The position numbers were made by a program, and so were the translations under genes. A stretch of 64,000 bases of DNA from positions 1,533,001 to 1,597,000 of the forward strand of contig WPIO01000016.1 of the NCBI GenBank assembly GCA_009760855.2. The letters are read 5' to 3'. Every line of letters starts with the position of its first letter. Within the stretch, counting starts at the first letter, position 1. Below are positions 1-12,098 of this stretch, piece by piece. Source of the DNA: Cristatella mucedo (lineage: Eukaryota; Bryozoa; Phylactolaemata; Cristatellidae). The notes beneath the pieces are model-generated. The model did no database searches, was not told where the DNA came from, and saw nothing but the letters and a program-made list of their open reading frames with translations.

Positions 1-670
1 AGCCTACGTTTCTTTGGCGAATAGACTGGCAGAAGAATACATTTGTGGGAAACACTAAAAGCCGGGATGAAAATTCTCAAGGCGATTCATACGTTTGAAG
101 GCTCACTGGATGACCGTTAGCCACACACTCTATAAGTAGCCACAGAATAAGCACCTAAAGCGCTGCTGTGCCAGTACTGTCCGGCCAGGCTGACAGGTGC
201 TCCAGTAATACTTGCACATAAGTGATTTTAACGCAAGTAGCGAAATGAATTATATTTTAAGAAGGACTGCCAGCTAAACGCCCAATGCCCGACCCACTTC
301 TAAAAACACGTACTGGTGTCAGTTTAAGGAATCTCAACTCAACCAGCAGACTTGGATACGCACGGACTGGCGATGCATAAAATATACTATGAGAAATCTA
401 TTAACTTACTTCGATGGAACATCGGTACACAATAATTCAGCAGAGAAAGTCAGTGGCTGCTCGTCCGTAGCTGCCTCTCGTTCCGAAACCTACAGGGGAT
501 GACCGGATTCTCGACCCTGTAAGTGTGATTTGCAGCTTTGATAGCAAATAGATTTTCCTACAGAACCATTTTAATTTAAACGTAGATATTATTTAAATAT
601 ATGTTTATTTGTTCGAGGTACGCTGACCTGCAGCCCGTTAGCGGGGCGGTTGGAGCTAGCGCTGCACCTG

Positions 671-1398
671 TGTACCCAGGCTGGGTTCGGTTGGCTGGGT
701 CCGGACGGCTATAGTGAGGGTTAGGGTCACCGGCTAGGCCGGGGTCGGACCTACGGCACGGCCGGATGTATGCGGTGACGTGAGGTCACCGGGGCTCTTG
801 GGTACGGGAAGTTGGCCAAGTAAGTCATGGTGTTGGAGGCTCCCGGTCTCGCCGAGTTATGCACCTGGATTCGTGCAGGCATGCTCCGGCGATGCTGCCA
901 CGCACGCAAGGGAACGAGTACCCAAGGCCCGATAGCTCGCTCGTTGTTGACTTGTTTTTATTCCGCTTTCCCCGTGTAGCGTGTTCGTGACCCCCCCCCC
1001 GTGTGTTGGCGTCTTTCGGTGGAAGCTTACGACTGTGGTAGTTGTCGACTCAGACTAGCCAGCAGTTACTCAGCCAGCCGGGTTTTGGACGGCGTACGCT
1101 CGTATTGTTGGATTCGGAGTCGGTACAACGACAGGACTGCAGAAGCCGACTGACCCCAACTAACACGTTTGTTCGCGCTTGCTGCGTCGTCTTGCGCCCC
1201 CGTAGTGTACTGTGTATAGGACCCTCCCTGTAGACTTGTTTAGTTGCTCTGTTGTTGTTGGCGCATGCGTTAATATAAAGAGGTTTAACCGGACGGCCGC
1301 TCGTCTTACCCTAGCTCGGCGGCCTGGCGAGCGGCAGCGTGGCGGAGTATGGCGGGGTTTGGCGGGAATTAGCCTCTGACCCCTGGAACCCGGTTACA
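671..1398. mobile_element. Solo-LTR-like insertion (728 bp)
   Basis: The insertion starts TGTACCCAGG and ends CCCGGTTACA, so it has TGTA..TACA termini. It is flanked on both sides by CCTG (667-670 and 1399-1402), a 4-bp target duplication. The paralogous block has the uninterrupted site near 46,739, which shows this is an insertion. A TATA-like TAATATAAAG lies near 1,271. No coding domain or primer-binding site is visible, so a solo LTR of a Ty3/gypsy-like element is the simplest reading. A short non-autonomous LTR element is possible. Strand is unresolved, although the TATA-like box would fit transcription along +. Confidence 0.65.
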
Positions 1399-2075
1399 CC
1401 TGTTTACCAATTGATGCCCGGATGTAGAGACTGCAACCGTCTCCAGTCTGGGCGTGGAGGCGGACCGACGGGACTGTTTTTCTCCGGATCGTCTTAGAGT
1501 TTTCCAAACGGGCCCTCCTGACCATGTTCTCTTACCGGATGCTACTGCTGCTTCATCACCCGAGCGGTCGCATCGGGTAAAGCTGCGTTTACACTACCGA
1601 CTTTTCTCCAAAGTCGGCGTCGATTTTAAACCTTTTCCCTCTGGTTTGTGTTAATACGCCTTCGAGCGTTACTACATTTTGGGACAAGCAGCCAAGTCGA
1701 CCAAATCTCACGAATGAGAATTTGTATCTACTGTTTTTGCTCGGATTCGGACGAGCTGACCAATCAAAATCCTGGAGCTCATTACTGCACCTCACGGCCA
1801 AAGTAAAAGTTGTTAACACTAATTGGTTCGACTTATATTGAGGCATTCAGAGCAACCCTTTGAACGTGTGTACTTATCAGTTACAGCCTCGGATCCAATC
1901 CTTTCTACGCAGAAAACGCCGTGCGTATGCTTATGAAATTTATCAACATACACGGAGAAAGCATTACTTAGCAATATACACCCACGGGGTGTGGACATCC
2001 CCCTTAGGGTTTCTCCCCGGACATTTCCCCGCGGAAATTCCCTCCTCCCCTGGGGTAGGACATTTCCCCGGTATA

Positions 2076-2190
2076 TGGTTTAGGGCTTAGTGTTTAGGGT
2101 TAGGGTTTTAGGGTTTAGCATTCAGCGTTCAGGGTTTTAGGCTTTAGGTTTTAGGGTTTATATTTTAGTGTTTAGGGCGGGCTGCGCCTC
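2076..2190 (+). repeat. Degenerate telomere-like repeats
   Basis: The tract is an irregular run of TTAGGG, TTTAGGG, GTTTAGG and TTTTAGGG units. The paralogous position 47,437-47,562 carries a similar, independently diverged tract. It resembles an interstitial telomere-like array rather than a true telomere, because unique and repeated DNA continues on both sides. Confidence 0.6.
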
Positions 2191-2380
2191 CGCCATCCAC
2201 CCTTGCTCGCGTTCGCTCTTTAATTAGTGCGTATTAGGGCATAACTAGATCTCTCGAGGTCGAGTTATACTCAGTAGACCTCTGACGCTCAGCACTCATT
2301 TGCAGGAGCGCTCGGCACGCCGCAGCGCTCGACCGCTTTGACGGGTACGAAAGCGTGCCCTGCAGGGACCGAACTTCAGC

Positions 2381-2837
2381 GGGACCAAACTGTATAGCTC
2401 ACCGGAACCGCCGCCGCTCGCTCCATTAGAAACCATTCTTCCAATCCATCCATTCCTCTAATTATACTGAGCTGAATTTATTTTAACAGTGCACGAACCT
2501 CATTTAATCATATATATATATATATATATATATTCATCAACATAGGGGAAAATGAAATGTCTTACCTCGGGGGGGAATATCGGGGGGAACGTCCAGTGGG
2601 GAAATGTCCTACAAACACACCCACGCACCCTTAACGGCGAACATTACTTACCACTATGCACTTTCCCGAAAAATCTTTTTCAAAAGCCTCTCTTCTACTT
2701 CTTATGTTCTCCTCGTACAACTACAATGATGACTGCAGCGGCGAACTGCGAATGATGGCTAGGCGGCATTGTAGGGAACAGGTCTTCCGTCCAGCCTCCC
2801 AGCAGCAGAGCAGGATGCTGTTGGCGGCACTAAGTAG
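2381..2837. other. Segment absent from the right duplicate
   Basis: The sequence between about 2,381 and 4,325, including the LINE at 2,838-3,663, has no counterpart in the right duplicate, which jumps directly to the sequence matching 4,326. It contains a (TA)n tract near 2,508-2,532. A C/G-run stretch at 2,566-2,625 resembles, in inverse orientation, the stretch near 1,985-2,060. No gene is seen. Confidence 0.5.
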
Positions 2838-3663
2838 GTGACCCCTCGCTAAACGAACACATCAGCTCCACAATCAAGTTTGCCTACTTTCAGCTACGTA
2901 ACATTGCTAAAATTCGGACTTGCTTAGACAAGGATACCACGTCTAAGTTGGTCCATGCATTCGTGACATCCCGTCTTTACTTCTGTAGCTCACAGCTCGT
3001 TGGCCTACCGGCATTTGCAATCAGGCGCCTACAACTGGTGCAAAACTCCGCAGCTAGGCTTGTCTGTTGTGAGCGTCACAGTTGCCACATCACACCACTT
3101 CTCGCCGACCTGCACTGGCTACCAGTCAAGCAACGGATCGACTTCAAGGTTTTGTCGCTCACTTTTAGGTCACTTTATTCTTTGGCTCCAGCCTATCTCT
3201 TAGATCTACCCCCATCAGGCCAAGCATCGTACCACCCGCTTTTCGGAATCCAACAGTCTACCAATACCTCGTACCAACCTCAAATCCTTTGGAGACAGTG
3301 CAGTTAGTTCGTAAGTTCCAAAAGCCTGGAACTCCCTCCCGACCTGCGTCAGAACATCCCCTGACTTGACAATATTTAAAAATAACTTAAAAACACACCT
3401 ATTTAGGACAGCATTTAGTGGGTCCCTGTGATCCATCCTTGATGTGCTTATGCGTGCTGACACTATGCATGCTGCCACTAACCACACTTGCCTGTTGACC
3501 CTGCGGATGTCACCCCTAACCATGTTATTCATGTTGTTTATCAAACATGACATAACTCACCATTCAATCGCGTTTCCCTTTGCAGCACATGTAAAGCGCC
3601 TAGAAAGAGATTAAGTTCTCTGAGGGTGCTTTATGAAGTGCATTGTTATTATTATTATTATCA
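2838..3663 (+). mobile_element. LINE family A, 3'-end fragment
   Basis: The + frame encodes the C-terminal part of a Jockey-superfamily (CR1/L2-like) ORF2, with the family-A motifs [10 protein letters not shown] and ITPLLADLHWLPVKQRI. The 3' UTR ends in a hairpin with AAAGCGCC-type arms and then an (ATT)n tail. The copy is 5' truncated, lacks the catalytic YADD part and carries stops and frameshifts, so it is dead. Confidence 0.85.
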
Positions 3664-4325
3664 CTATCTGCGTGTCCTGAATAGGTAGTTTAAATGCCCT
3701 ATGTTAACATTAGTGCTACAGCGAGCCGCTACAACGAAGCGCCTAACACTACCACCTGTTGCCGTGATATGAACACACTCAGTCCTCATTAGCTAAAGTC
3801 TTTATATAAAACACGGGGCAAAAAATGGTTTTAAATCTCGCTAACGACCAAGCTCGTGATTGGTGAAACTAGCGGCTTAAGGCGTGGATTACGAGTAAGC
3901 AACCCCGATGCACGTGGGCTATACCGAGGGAAGCGAGTAATAACAGCGAGGGTAGCAGATCAATACTGCAATACACCAGGCATATAAATCAATCAATTAA
4001 TAAGCCCGGGTATTTGGTGCCTCTCAACACTCCTCTGTAAGAAGCCTGCCCCATATCAATCTGAGTCTAAGACAGCGAGTAATAATATGAATAAAAGGTC
4101 ATCTTTAGGTCACCACAAAAAAGCCAAATCCCTAGCCAGGTTCATTGCAACTCCTTGCAACAAAATCGGTCACGCAAGAGTAGTGAAATGCGCAAGAGTA
4201 GTGAAATGCGTGGTATCATGTGTGAACAATTAAATTAGCGCCGTGATTGCTGCAGCGTACTAAAGCAGACATTAAGACACTCACGGCCACCTGCTAGTGA
4301 GACCTTTGGTGAGTAAATTATCGTG
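3664..4325. other. Intergenic, no feature recognised
   Basis: AT-rich non-coding sequence with no long frame. A short direct repeat (GCAAGAGTAGTGAAATGCG, twice around 4,174-4,210) is the only structure seen. Confidence 0.5.
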
Positions 4326-4904
4326 AGGTTTGCACAGACATGCACATCAATATAAAAAGACCGAAATGACTCTAGAGTTACGTTCACTGCAGTGAATTAT
4401 AAGCTGCTTAGAACCGATGCGACTTTAGCTTTTACTTAAATGCCCCCTTGCAAGTGTTGACTGTAGCAGCGAGTGAGTTCGAGTGTTTCGGTTCAATCGG
4501 GCTGAACACTCGATCACCAAAAGATTTAATTTTATTCGAGGGACGGCGAGAACAATTAATGATTCGTGCTTCGCGAGGGCAAACGGACACCAACCATAGA
4601 GCTTGCTGCCTGGTCTCCGAAAATATATATTTATGGGACAATGTATTGTTTGAAAATTTATTGTATTGGATGCCGTAATCATATCATTTTATTGTAGTGT
4701 TAAGATAAACGATATCCATACTATTGCAATACTTAAGAAGCAGTTTAGCTTTTAAGTTGTATGTCTTTGCAGCACTTCCAGAGTCCCGAATCTGACCACG
4801 TTGTGCGGATCGGACTGAGCATGTCTGGGCAGCGGCGAGTTTGGTAGGCTCAATTTCATGGTATAAAGCCGCAATGCTGTCGACTGAGTTAAGCACGAAA
4901 TAAT

Positions 4905-5155
4905 TAAATATTATAGAGTGTGGAGCGCAGTCGAGGAAGTGAGTGGCTGGGAAGTGGCGGCTCAGGAGCAGCAGCTCACCAGCAGAAGAATTGCTACCGT
5001 TGGGCGAGATTTGTGGAAATAAGCTCCGCAGTCGAGGACGCGTCGACGGCAAAGCTTATGTCGCCGACGGTCTTAAAGCGAAGAAATGAAACAGCTACTT
5101 TATTGTCCGCAGAGGACCTGCGGGCACAAGAAGGCTGAAACTGGCGCGCCGTCGC
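4905..5155 (-). mobile_element. Old LINE family B relic
   Basis: The nucleotide pattern follows the family-B fragment at 16,090-16,335 (for example AAAGCTTATGTCGCC followed by CTTAAAGCG, and GAGGACCTGCGGGCAC), with many substitutions. It lies on the minus strand. The same relic is in the right duplicate at about 48,010-48,262, so it predates the block duplication. Confidence 0.6.
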
Positions 5156-5720
5156 CTATGCACACGAACCCCTACAGAAGCAACGGGCGCTGCCCGTTTG
5201 AGCTGCGATCCATCAGCCAGCAAAAAAGCAGCCTACCCAATTATAGTTCCAAGGAAGCAAACCAAATTATCGTTCCAAAACTGCGGACCAAATCAAGGAT
5301 CTCGATTTCATTGCATATAAAACAGTGTTTCAGATTCACTCAAAAGAAATCCCGCAATTGTTACAATCGGGGTGTAGTGAGTGTAGGTTGCAGACAGAAC
5401 TGATCGGCAAACAGAGTGCTGGTAACTGTAGTAGTCTCACCCGACGCGAGACTAATACTAGCGAAGCGACAAGTCACGAAATCGCAGCTATCAACGCGTA
5501 GGTACCGATGCCCACAGGAACGCTGACGATCGCAGGTAGCGGCAGCTTCAAAGAGTGCCCACAATTAACGACCGAAGTAAAATAATCGAACGGGTAAAAA
5601 TTCAACAAATAAAATGTGTGGGCGCTTTTATACAAACTAACCATGTTTTGTTATTTAATTATAGGTTTTGTTGATTCCAACCGACAAGAAAAGCATTAAA
5701 AATTATTATGCAAACCCTGA

Positions 5721-5799
5721 GCCTTCGTGGTACACTAGGTAAGGCGGTTGCTTTTCCCGACCTCGGTATCGAAGTCGTTGGTTCGAATCCCGCGGTGGA
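5721..5799 (+). other. tRNA-like module (pol III promoter-like)
   Basis: A box-A-like TGGTACACTAGGTAAGG is followed about 50 bases later by a consensus box B, GGTTCGAATCC. Acceptor and T-arm pairing are poor, so this is probably a tRNA pseudogene or a SINE head rather than a working tRNA. The duplicate at 48,831-48,909 keeps box A but has GGTTTGAATCT in box B. Confidence 0.5.
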
Positions 5800-7364
5800 C
5801 GATCCTTTATTGTGGGTGCAAACGGTTGTGATAGCCGTATACGCTCTTCTGTCGCTATAAAAAAGAGACTGTTGAATCAGATAGAATAAAAAATGTCTAA
5901 TCCGGAATTTAAAAGGAAGCAACGTATCTAACGAGCTCACTCGTAAAGTGCACAAACAGCGCTCAGTTGACAAATCGGTCATTACGTGGAGCAGGTTTCG
6001 TCGTCACCTGGTCAGCGTGGTGACCCTGAGAGTCACTGCCACTGTAATCGTCGCCGCTTTCCAAGACTATTTTTCCGGAAAATACAATAAATACCGGTAG
6101 CTGCGAACGAGTGCGAGCTCTTACAATCCGCAGACAAATCGCAACGAGGACAAACTATCAACGAGGAGACGAAAGCCCTATACGAGAGAGTAAAAATTAA
6201 AGTAAAAGTCGGCTGCTTTAACTAGAGAAAACGTGACCACAGGCGGCTGGTAGGAGTACAGTGAAAGGGCCAGCTAAATCAGCCGTATCATAGCTGTAGT
6301 TACTATTATTATTATTATTATTACGGCGGTAATCATTATTCGCGATTATGCGATAGCGTATCGTCGAGGTCTTTATTGGGACGCCCCTCCCCCCCCCCGA
6401 CGAGGACCGTGTCGCAGCCGTTCGGACCTTCGGAGCTTCGAGGAGCACGCCGAGGGCTCAGCAGCACGGAATCGAGCCGGCCAATCGATTGCTTTCCTAG
6501 GGAGGTGCAGCCGACGCTGCTGCCAGCGGCTGAGCTGTTACTCGCTTGCACAGCCAGCTGTCCTTGCAGTAATTGACGTTGGCCGCGACCAGATTTTGAC
6601 ACCCGGCGGATCTGCTGGTGACTGTTGGCTGCAATGGACTAGGCTAGCTTTCCCCTTGTCGGCCGTCACCGAGGCCTTGAAGATTGGCCTCCTGCATTCG
6701 ATGTTGATGACTAGTGACTGGTGGCATCGGCTGTCGTCGGCTGCCGGCATCAGCTGGCAGCAGCCGATAGTCGCGTGCCACTTGTTGCCCGAGCTCCCCT
6801 TCATTTTGCAGAGCTCTGCTCATTAGTGAAATACGAAGAAAGAAGACGAAGGGCTCGCTTGCTTGTTGCCGATCAGCCTGTATGTACTCTGGGCCGACCG
6901 CGATGGCCGACGTAATTGCACGGGCTGTGCACCGCCGTGCCTAGATGCCTCATTACTGGACTGGCTCGATCGCTGGCAAATCGTCATCTTCGGCAAAGCT
7001 GGGACACCGCTCCCACAGTCATGTGGCTCCCGCAGGTCACCTTCGTTCGAGCCCCGTTGGCCGGTCTCAGCGCTCGTCGCCGGCCGATCCGGTCCCGTGA
7101 AGACTAATTAATATGGCCACGGCTCATTAATATGGCCACGTCGTTCTCAGAGTTCCACTCCGCCGAGTCGATCTCGAGTTTTAGTCCTCTGCGCTCTGCA
7201 CTGCGACTCGGCTCGCTCGCTTGCTGCTGCTCTTGCCTACTCTGGACCGACCTCGCAGGCCGACGCAATTGCATGCTCTGTGAGCGCGCCATGCCCAGAT
7301 GCCTCATTACTGCACTGGCCCGATCGCTGGTACTGACTGAGGCATGAAATAGCGGGTTCGACGA

Positions 7365-8060
7365 ATTACCGAAATCCATCGCAATCCACCGAAATCCATC
7401 GCAATCCGCCGAAGTCCACCTCTAATTAGGCTCACATCGACTAGACATTAGCATTGCCAAGCTCAAATTTTGCGCTAGTATTGTAGTATACGTTCGATTC
7501 TATCTTTGCACCAAGTTTCACGTCGCTGTTCGCACGTGCACTTGCTCAAACGAGCTTCAACGCCGGATGCCAGTTTTAGTCCCCCTTCAAATCCAATACA
7601 AAGCAGCTGCCTAGAGCTCCAGCAAGTTAGGAATATAAGACTAGGCTGCATGTACAATATACCCATAAAATTGCGAGAAATTCCGCTCACGCGTTTTCGT
7701 GAAGTCCACCGAAATAATGTTGCAATGGCCCAGGCAAATAACGAAATCTGGCGAAATCCACTGCATTCCAGAGCATGACGAAAGAAATCTTGTTTGAAAA
7801 GCCTCCTTTTTTTGCATATGACAGCACACTCTGCGACAATTGCACTTAAAAAACTTCACTTGCTTGGCACGGCCGTTCTCGGGCAATGCCCGGCAATCGA
7901 CTGCAGTAGCCCGGGGCTAATACCCCAATCTACTTTAATCCACCGAATCCACCGCAAAGAAATTGAAACAGATTTCGCCAAGCTCCAGTTTTTATTGCAT
8001 ATTCAAGTGCACCATGCTGTGTACACAACCACGTAAAAAGAAGTTGTGCATCCTCTCACT
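7365..8060. repeat. Inverted-copy repeat rich in AATCCACCG motifs
   Basis: The reverse complement of this segment aligns along most of its length with 50,390-51,080. Examples are CTGCAGTAG, AATCTACTTTAATCCACCGAA and CTCCAGTTTTTATTGCAT in the same order. At 7,369-7,420 short units of the type CCGAAATCCATCGCAATCC are tandemly repeated. It is non-coding, and the family is unidentified. Confidence 0.6.
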
Positions 8061-8096
8061 GTGGCAATGGGCGGCCATCTCCGATGCACGTAGAGA

Positions 8097-8335
8097 CATG
8101 ACGGAGGAGAATAAAAGCCGTGTTTCTAGCGACTAGACTGGCAGGAGAATAAATTTGTGAGAAAACACTGAAAGTCGGATGAAAATCCTCAGGGTAATTT
8201 ATACTTTAAAAGGCTCACTGGATGACCGTTAGCCACATAAGCTCTATAAGTATCCACAGAATAAGGACCTAAAGCGCTGCTGTGCCAGTACTGTCCGGGC
8301 AGGCTGACAGGTGCTCGAGTAATACTAGCACATGG
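8097..8335. repeat. Third copy of the 1-230 repeat
   Basis: The segment follows the same sequence as positions 1-230 and 45,545-45,695 plus 46,217-46,300 (GGAGGAGAATAAAAGCC, ACTGGCAG, GCTCACTGGATGACCGTTAG, GCCAGTACTGTCCGG). Three copies in one window make it a dispersed repeat or a larger unrecognised element end. Confidence 0.6.
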
Positions 8336-10089
8336 ATAGCCAGGGAGGACGTTTTTATACCTGACACTTGCCTGACTTCGTGCTTTCGCATTTCGTGCTA
8401 TATTGTGCTACTCTCTTGCTGAGCTGACTTTTTGGAAGCCGACCGTGGGAAGCTCAGTCGGCTCATCTCATGGGAAAAAGAAAGGAAGTGGGTTCACTCT
8501 ACCGAGATACTACCTTTGAGGAAGTCGACGTAGTATCAAGGGCCTGCTGTACTTACGCGGTTCGATGTGCTACGTTAGCGAAAGTCGACGCAGAAGAACA
8601 GCTGACCCAAAAATACACTCTAAGGCGTTCTCCAGTTCTCCAGGATCGGACGTAATAGTCAGGAGCTATATCCCAGCTTTCTACGTACGTTGTTATACTG
8701 CTTGCCGTATTGTCGGCACGATCTTTTGCTGTGTGCGATTACCCGCACAAACTTTACAGGTTCTTGTACAAAGATAAGCATACGTAGAAAAGGGACTGAA
8801 AGTGTTGACTATTTCAACATAACAGGAAAAATTGATTTGTATACCATGTCCAACCCGGAAGTTGACCTGAAGCAACATATTTGCAAATAAAAAAAATCTA
8901 CCGGTCTCATCATCATATGTGACTTGTGTCCTGACTTGTTTGTTGAGGTGCATGCGTGTGGCTTTTAAGCAGCTTCATTTACAATCTATTTTTGTGCCAT
9001 GCAAATTCCAAAACTCACCCCTCAGTGCACGGATCAAAGCTACATTTTAAATGCGAATTCATCAGTTTTTGCATATCATTATGTCGACGGCCGCGAATTT
9101 CGTTTCTGTCATTTCCTGCGAGCCACTGCTGCCGGCTGTCGGCACGAGGCCGGCCGAGCGTTGACGAGTGCGGGCTTGCCTCTCCTCGTCGGAGTAGCTG
9201 GCGTAAGACGACATCCACGAAGTCCCCAGTGACTGTAGCGCCTCGGCAGTACGAGCTGCCGCACCGACAAAGTCGATCGATGGCGAGTGCTGCGGTTCAC
9301 GCAGAAGTTTCGGCGCAGTGGCTGGTGCAGCGAGGTTTAGTCGGACTGGGGCCCAGCTGCCGGTGCAATGGACAGCACACAGCCTCTGCAGCGAGTGGCG
9401 CCGGATTCAAACTTGCGGGCGATCATGTGACACTTGTGACTAACGGATCGACGATCTCCTGGCTCGTCTGCTGGGCATGGCAGCTGCAGGACTTGAATTC
9501 GGCACGAGCTCACAGCTCGGGAATTATAATAGTAATAACAATAATAATAACAATAAGAATAAGACATATGCTGAGTACCCTATGGGGACTGCAGTTCGAT
9601 TGCATGCGGGCTGGTACCGCTTCTTTCCTCAACAGCTGGTGGGAGCATCCTCGAGAGGGGCCTGTGCACAGCTGTGGTCCACTTCTAATGAGGTGTTGGC
9701 ACAGGCCGATAACCCGCTGGTGAACAGATGGTGGATTCACCATCGGGGTCGGCCAAGGGGACGGCGGGAGTCGAGGAGAGGAGACTCGAGTGTGAGAAGG
9801 GGGCGAAGGCAGTCGTGCGTCTTGCTGCTCCGTGCCTTGAGCAATAAACCGTTGGCGTTGTTCATCGGCTGGCTCTCTGATGTGCGAGCCAAACTACAGG
9901 GACAATCTTCTTCTAGGCACTTTACACATGCTGTCAAGGAAGCATTCCAACTGCACATAGGGATAACATGCACAGTGTCAGCACGAATAAGCATGCATAA
10001 CATAACATGCACAAGCCACGCATAAGCCGTGGCACCAAAAGGAAAACTGACGGGGATCCAGGATGCAGATGTCTATATGCACATAATAT
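8336..10089. other. No gene recognised; GC-rich open frames only
   Basis: Several overlapping frames are open, the longest on + at 8,956-9,723. The composition is Arg/Ser/Cys-rich, there is no domain, and competing open frames lie on both strands, as expected of GC-rich non-coding DNA. An (AAT)n-like tract lies at 9,522-9,560. GAATTCGGCACGAG occurs at about 9,495. Confidence 0.4.
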
Positions 10090-10122
10090 GCATCTATATG
10101 CATGTCATATGCATATAGATGC
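10090..10122. repeat. Short perfect palindrome
   Basis: Arms of 14 bp (GCATCTATATGCAT and its reverse complement) are separated by 5 bases. The surrounding sequence is rich in ATGCATATA units, so this is a small local hairpin or microsatellite-derived structure. No function is inferred. Confidence 0.6.
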
Positions 10123-10159
10123 AGTGAGAAGCAGGTGCATCGTTTTTAACTTTTTTTAA

Positions 10160-10505
10160 AGAGAACGAATGAGTGACCTAAAAGTGAGTGACAACACCTT
10201 GAAGTCGATACACTGCTTGATGGGGAGCCAGTGCAGATCAGTAAGAAGTGGTGCATCGCGGACACACACGACGTCCACGACGGTAAAAGTAAGTCCAGAG
10301 TTTTCCAGCAACTAGTAAGCGCCTTATTGCACAGGTCGGAGGGCCTGTAAATATTGAGTTACAATCGTCAAGATGGCATGCCACAAACCTAGGGACCAAC
10401 TTGGATGTGGTATCCCTGATTAGGTGTGCCCGATTTGCAATGCTACGTAGCTGATTTGACCAACGGAGCTGACGTGTGTTCGTCTAGTCAAAGGTCACTT
10501 TGTAA
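10160..10505 (-). mobile_element. LINE family A fragment
   Basis: The minus-strand sequence follows the family-A ORF2 C-terminal region (complement of CTAAAAGTGAGTGACA, CTTGAAGTCGATAC and the TGCCAC-like segment). It ends at an AT-repeat near 10,525. Heavily diverged and non-coding. Confidence 0.7.
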
Positions 10506-10907
10506 CATGATAGATATATTCTAACATATATATATATATATAACATAGATATATTCTTTGTAACATGATAGAAGTTTCTTTCTAGACCAGCCATCCAGAC
10601 TGCCGGATTCGCTTTCAGCTAACGGCCTAACCTGCTTCGCTGCTGCTTCCACTAATTGTAGCGGCTGCTTCCTGGATACTTACCGGCTCGGTCCCACGGT
10701 CGTTAAAAGCAACCGCCATGCCTAGTGGGCCATCGCGGCTGCCTCTTGGACTGCTGTCCCACGTCAGCCATGACCCTCACCTTGACCTTCGCTTCGTGGG
10801 ACGGTGTCTGCTGGACACCGGTTGGGCACCGACAGCATCTGGGCGTTGGGCTCGCTCCAGAGTGACACGCCGTCATAACTACGTGGAGCAGCAGCAGCAG
10901 ACGGGTA

Positions 10908-12098
10908 TATAATAATAATAATAATAATATTGCACTTGATAAAGCGCCCTCAGAGAACTTAATCTCTTTCTAGGCGCTTTACATTTGCTGCAAAGTGATA
11001 CGCAATAGAATAGTAAGTAAAATCATGCTTGAAAAACAAACAAAATGAATAACATGGTTAGGGGTTACATGCACTGGGTCAGCATGCAAATGTGGTTAGT
11101 GGCAGCATGAACAGTGTCAGCACGCATAAGCAAATCGAGGACGAATCACAAAGACCCACTAAATGCTGTCCTAAATAGGTATGTTTTTAAGTTTCTTTTA
11201 AATGTGGTCAGGTCAGGGGATGTTCTGATGCAGGTCGGGAGGGAGTTCCAGGCTGTGGGAGCATACGAGCTAAATGCACGGTCTCCAAAGGATTTAAGGT
11301 TTGTACGAGGTATTTTCTAGACTGTTGGATTCCGAAAAAGCGAGTGGTACGATGCTTTGCCTGATGGGGTAGTATATCTGAAAGATAAGCTGGAGCCATA
11401 GAATGAAGAGACCTAAAAGTGAGCGACAAAACCTTGAAGTCAATCCGTTGCTTGACTGGTAACCAGTGCAGGTCGGCGAGAAGTGGAGTAATGTGGCAAC
11501 TGCGACGCTCACGACAGACAAGCCTAGCTGCAGAGTTTTTGCACCAGCTGCAATCGCCTGATCGCACATGCTGGTAGGCCAGTAAGCAGTGAGTTGCAGA
11601 AGTCGAGACGGGATGTCACGAATGCATGGACCAACTTGGACGTGGTATCCTTATCTAAACAAGCCCGAATTTTAGCAACGTTATGAAGCTGAAAATAGGC
11701 AGATTTGACTGTGGAGCTGATGTGGTCGTCTAACGAGAGGTCGCTTTGGAATATGACACCTAGATTTCGAGCTGATGCAACTGGAGATATGCTGGCAGAG
11801 CCAATTTTGAAAGTCAGCCTTTCCAATTTCTGAATAACACTAGGTTTGCCCATAACTAGTAAGTTAGTTTTATCATCGTTTAGTTTTAGAAAATTTGCTG
11901 CCATCCATGATCGGATGTCATCAATGCATGCAGCAAGTGAGTTGAGAGAATTTGAGGTGCTCGAAGGCTGGGAGGGATCAAAGCAAAGGTACAACTGAGT
12001 GTCATCCGCATAGAAGTGAAAGCCTAGATTGTGCTTGGCAATCACATCAGCGAGAGGGAGAGTATAAACGGTGAAAAGGACCGGACCTAGCACAGAGA
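10908..12098 (-). mobile_element. LINE family A, 3' part with RT core
   Basis: One of the longer LINE fragments. The minus-strand translation includes the RT catalytic YADDTQLY motif, the [15 protein letters not shown] segment, the C-terminal thumb-like [16 protein letters not shown], and then the shared 3' hairpin and ATT tail at 10,908-10,980. The frame is interrupted near 11,520-11,560. It is 5' truncated at about 12,098, after the complement of GTGAAAAGGACCGG. A CR1/L2-like element of the Jockey superfamily. Confidence 0.85.

Larger units (their letters stand above)
1..2380. repeat. Duplicated block, left copy, part 1
   Basis: This block matches 45,561-47,765 in the same orientation at high identity. 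Two differences stand out: a 728-bp LTR-like insertion present only here (671-1398), and a LINE fragment present only in the other copy (45,697-46,216). A third, shorter copy of the first ~230 bp lies at 8,097-8,335. I see no credible gene. The short open frames are not conserved between the copies. Confidence 0.8.
4326..7000. repeat. Duplicated block, left copy, part 2
   Basis: Matches 47,766-50,060 in direct orientation. The left copy has about 345 extra bases near 4,525-4,870. It includes a diverged LINE-B relic and a tRNA-like module, each with its own entry. The open frames here (for example around 5,086-5,403) overlap the LINE relic antisense and do not look like genes. Confidence 0.75.

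Noticed and set aside
5086-5403. 105-codon + ORF conserved in both duplicates (also 48,193-48,510)
   Set aside because: Its first part overlaps the LINE-B relic antisense, and conservation follows from the recent block duplication, not from coding constraint.
8956-10025. Long overlapping + frames (255 and 182 codons)
   Set aside because: No domain, Arg/Ser/Cys-rich composition, an AAT-repeat-encoded Asn/Ile run and competing frames on the other strand. Best explained by GC-rich non-coding DNA.
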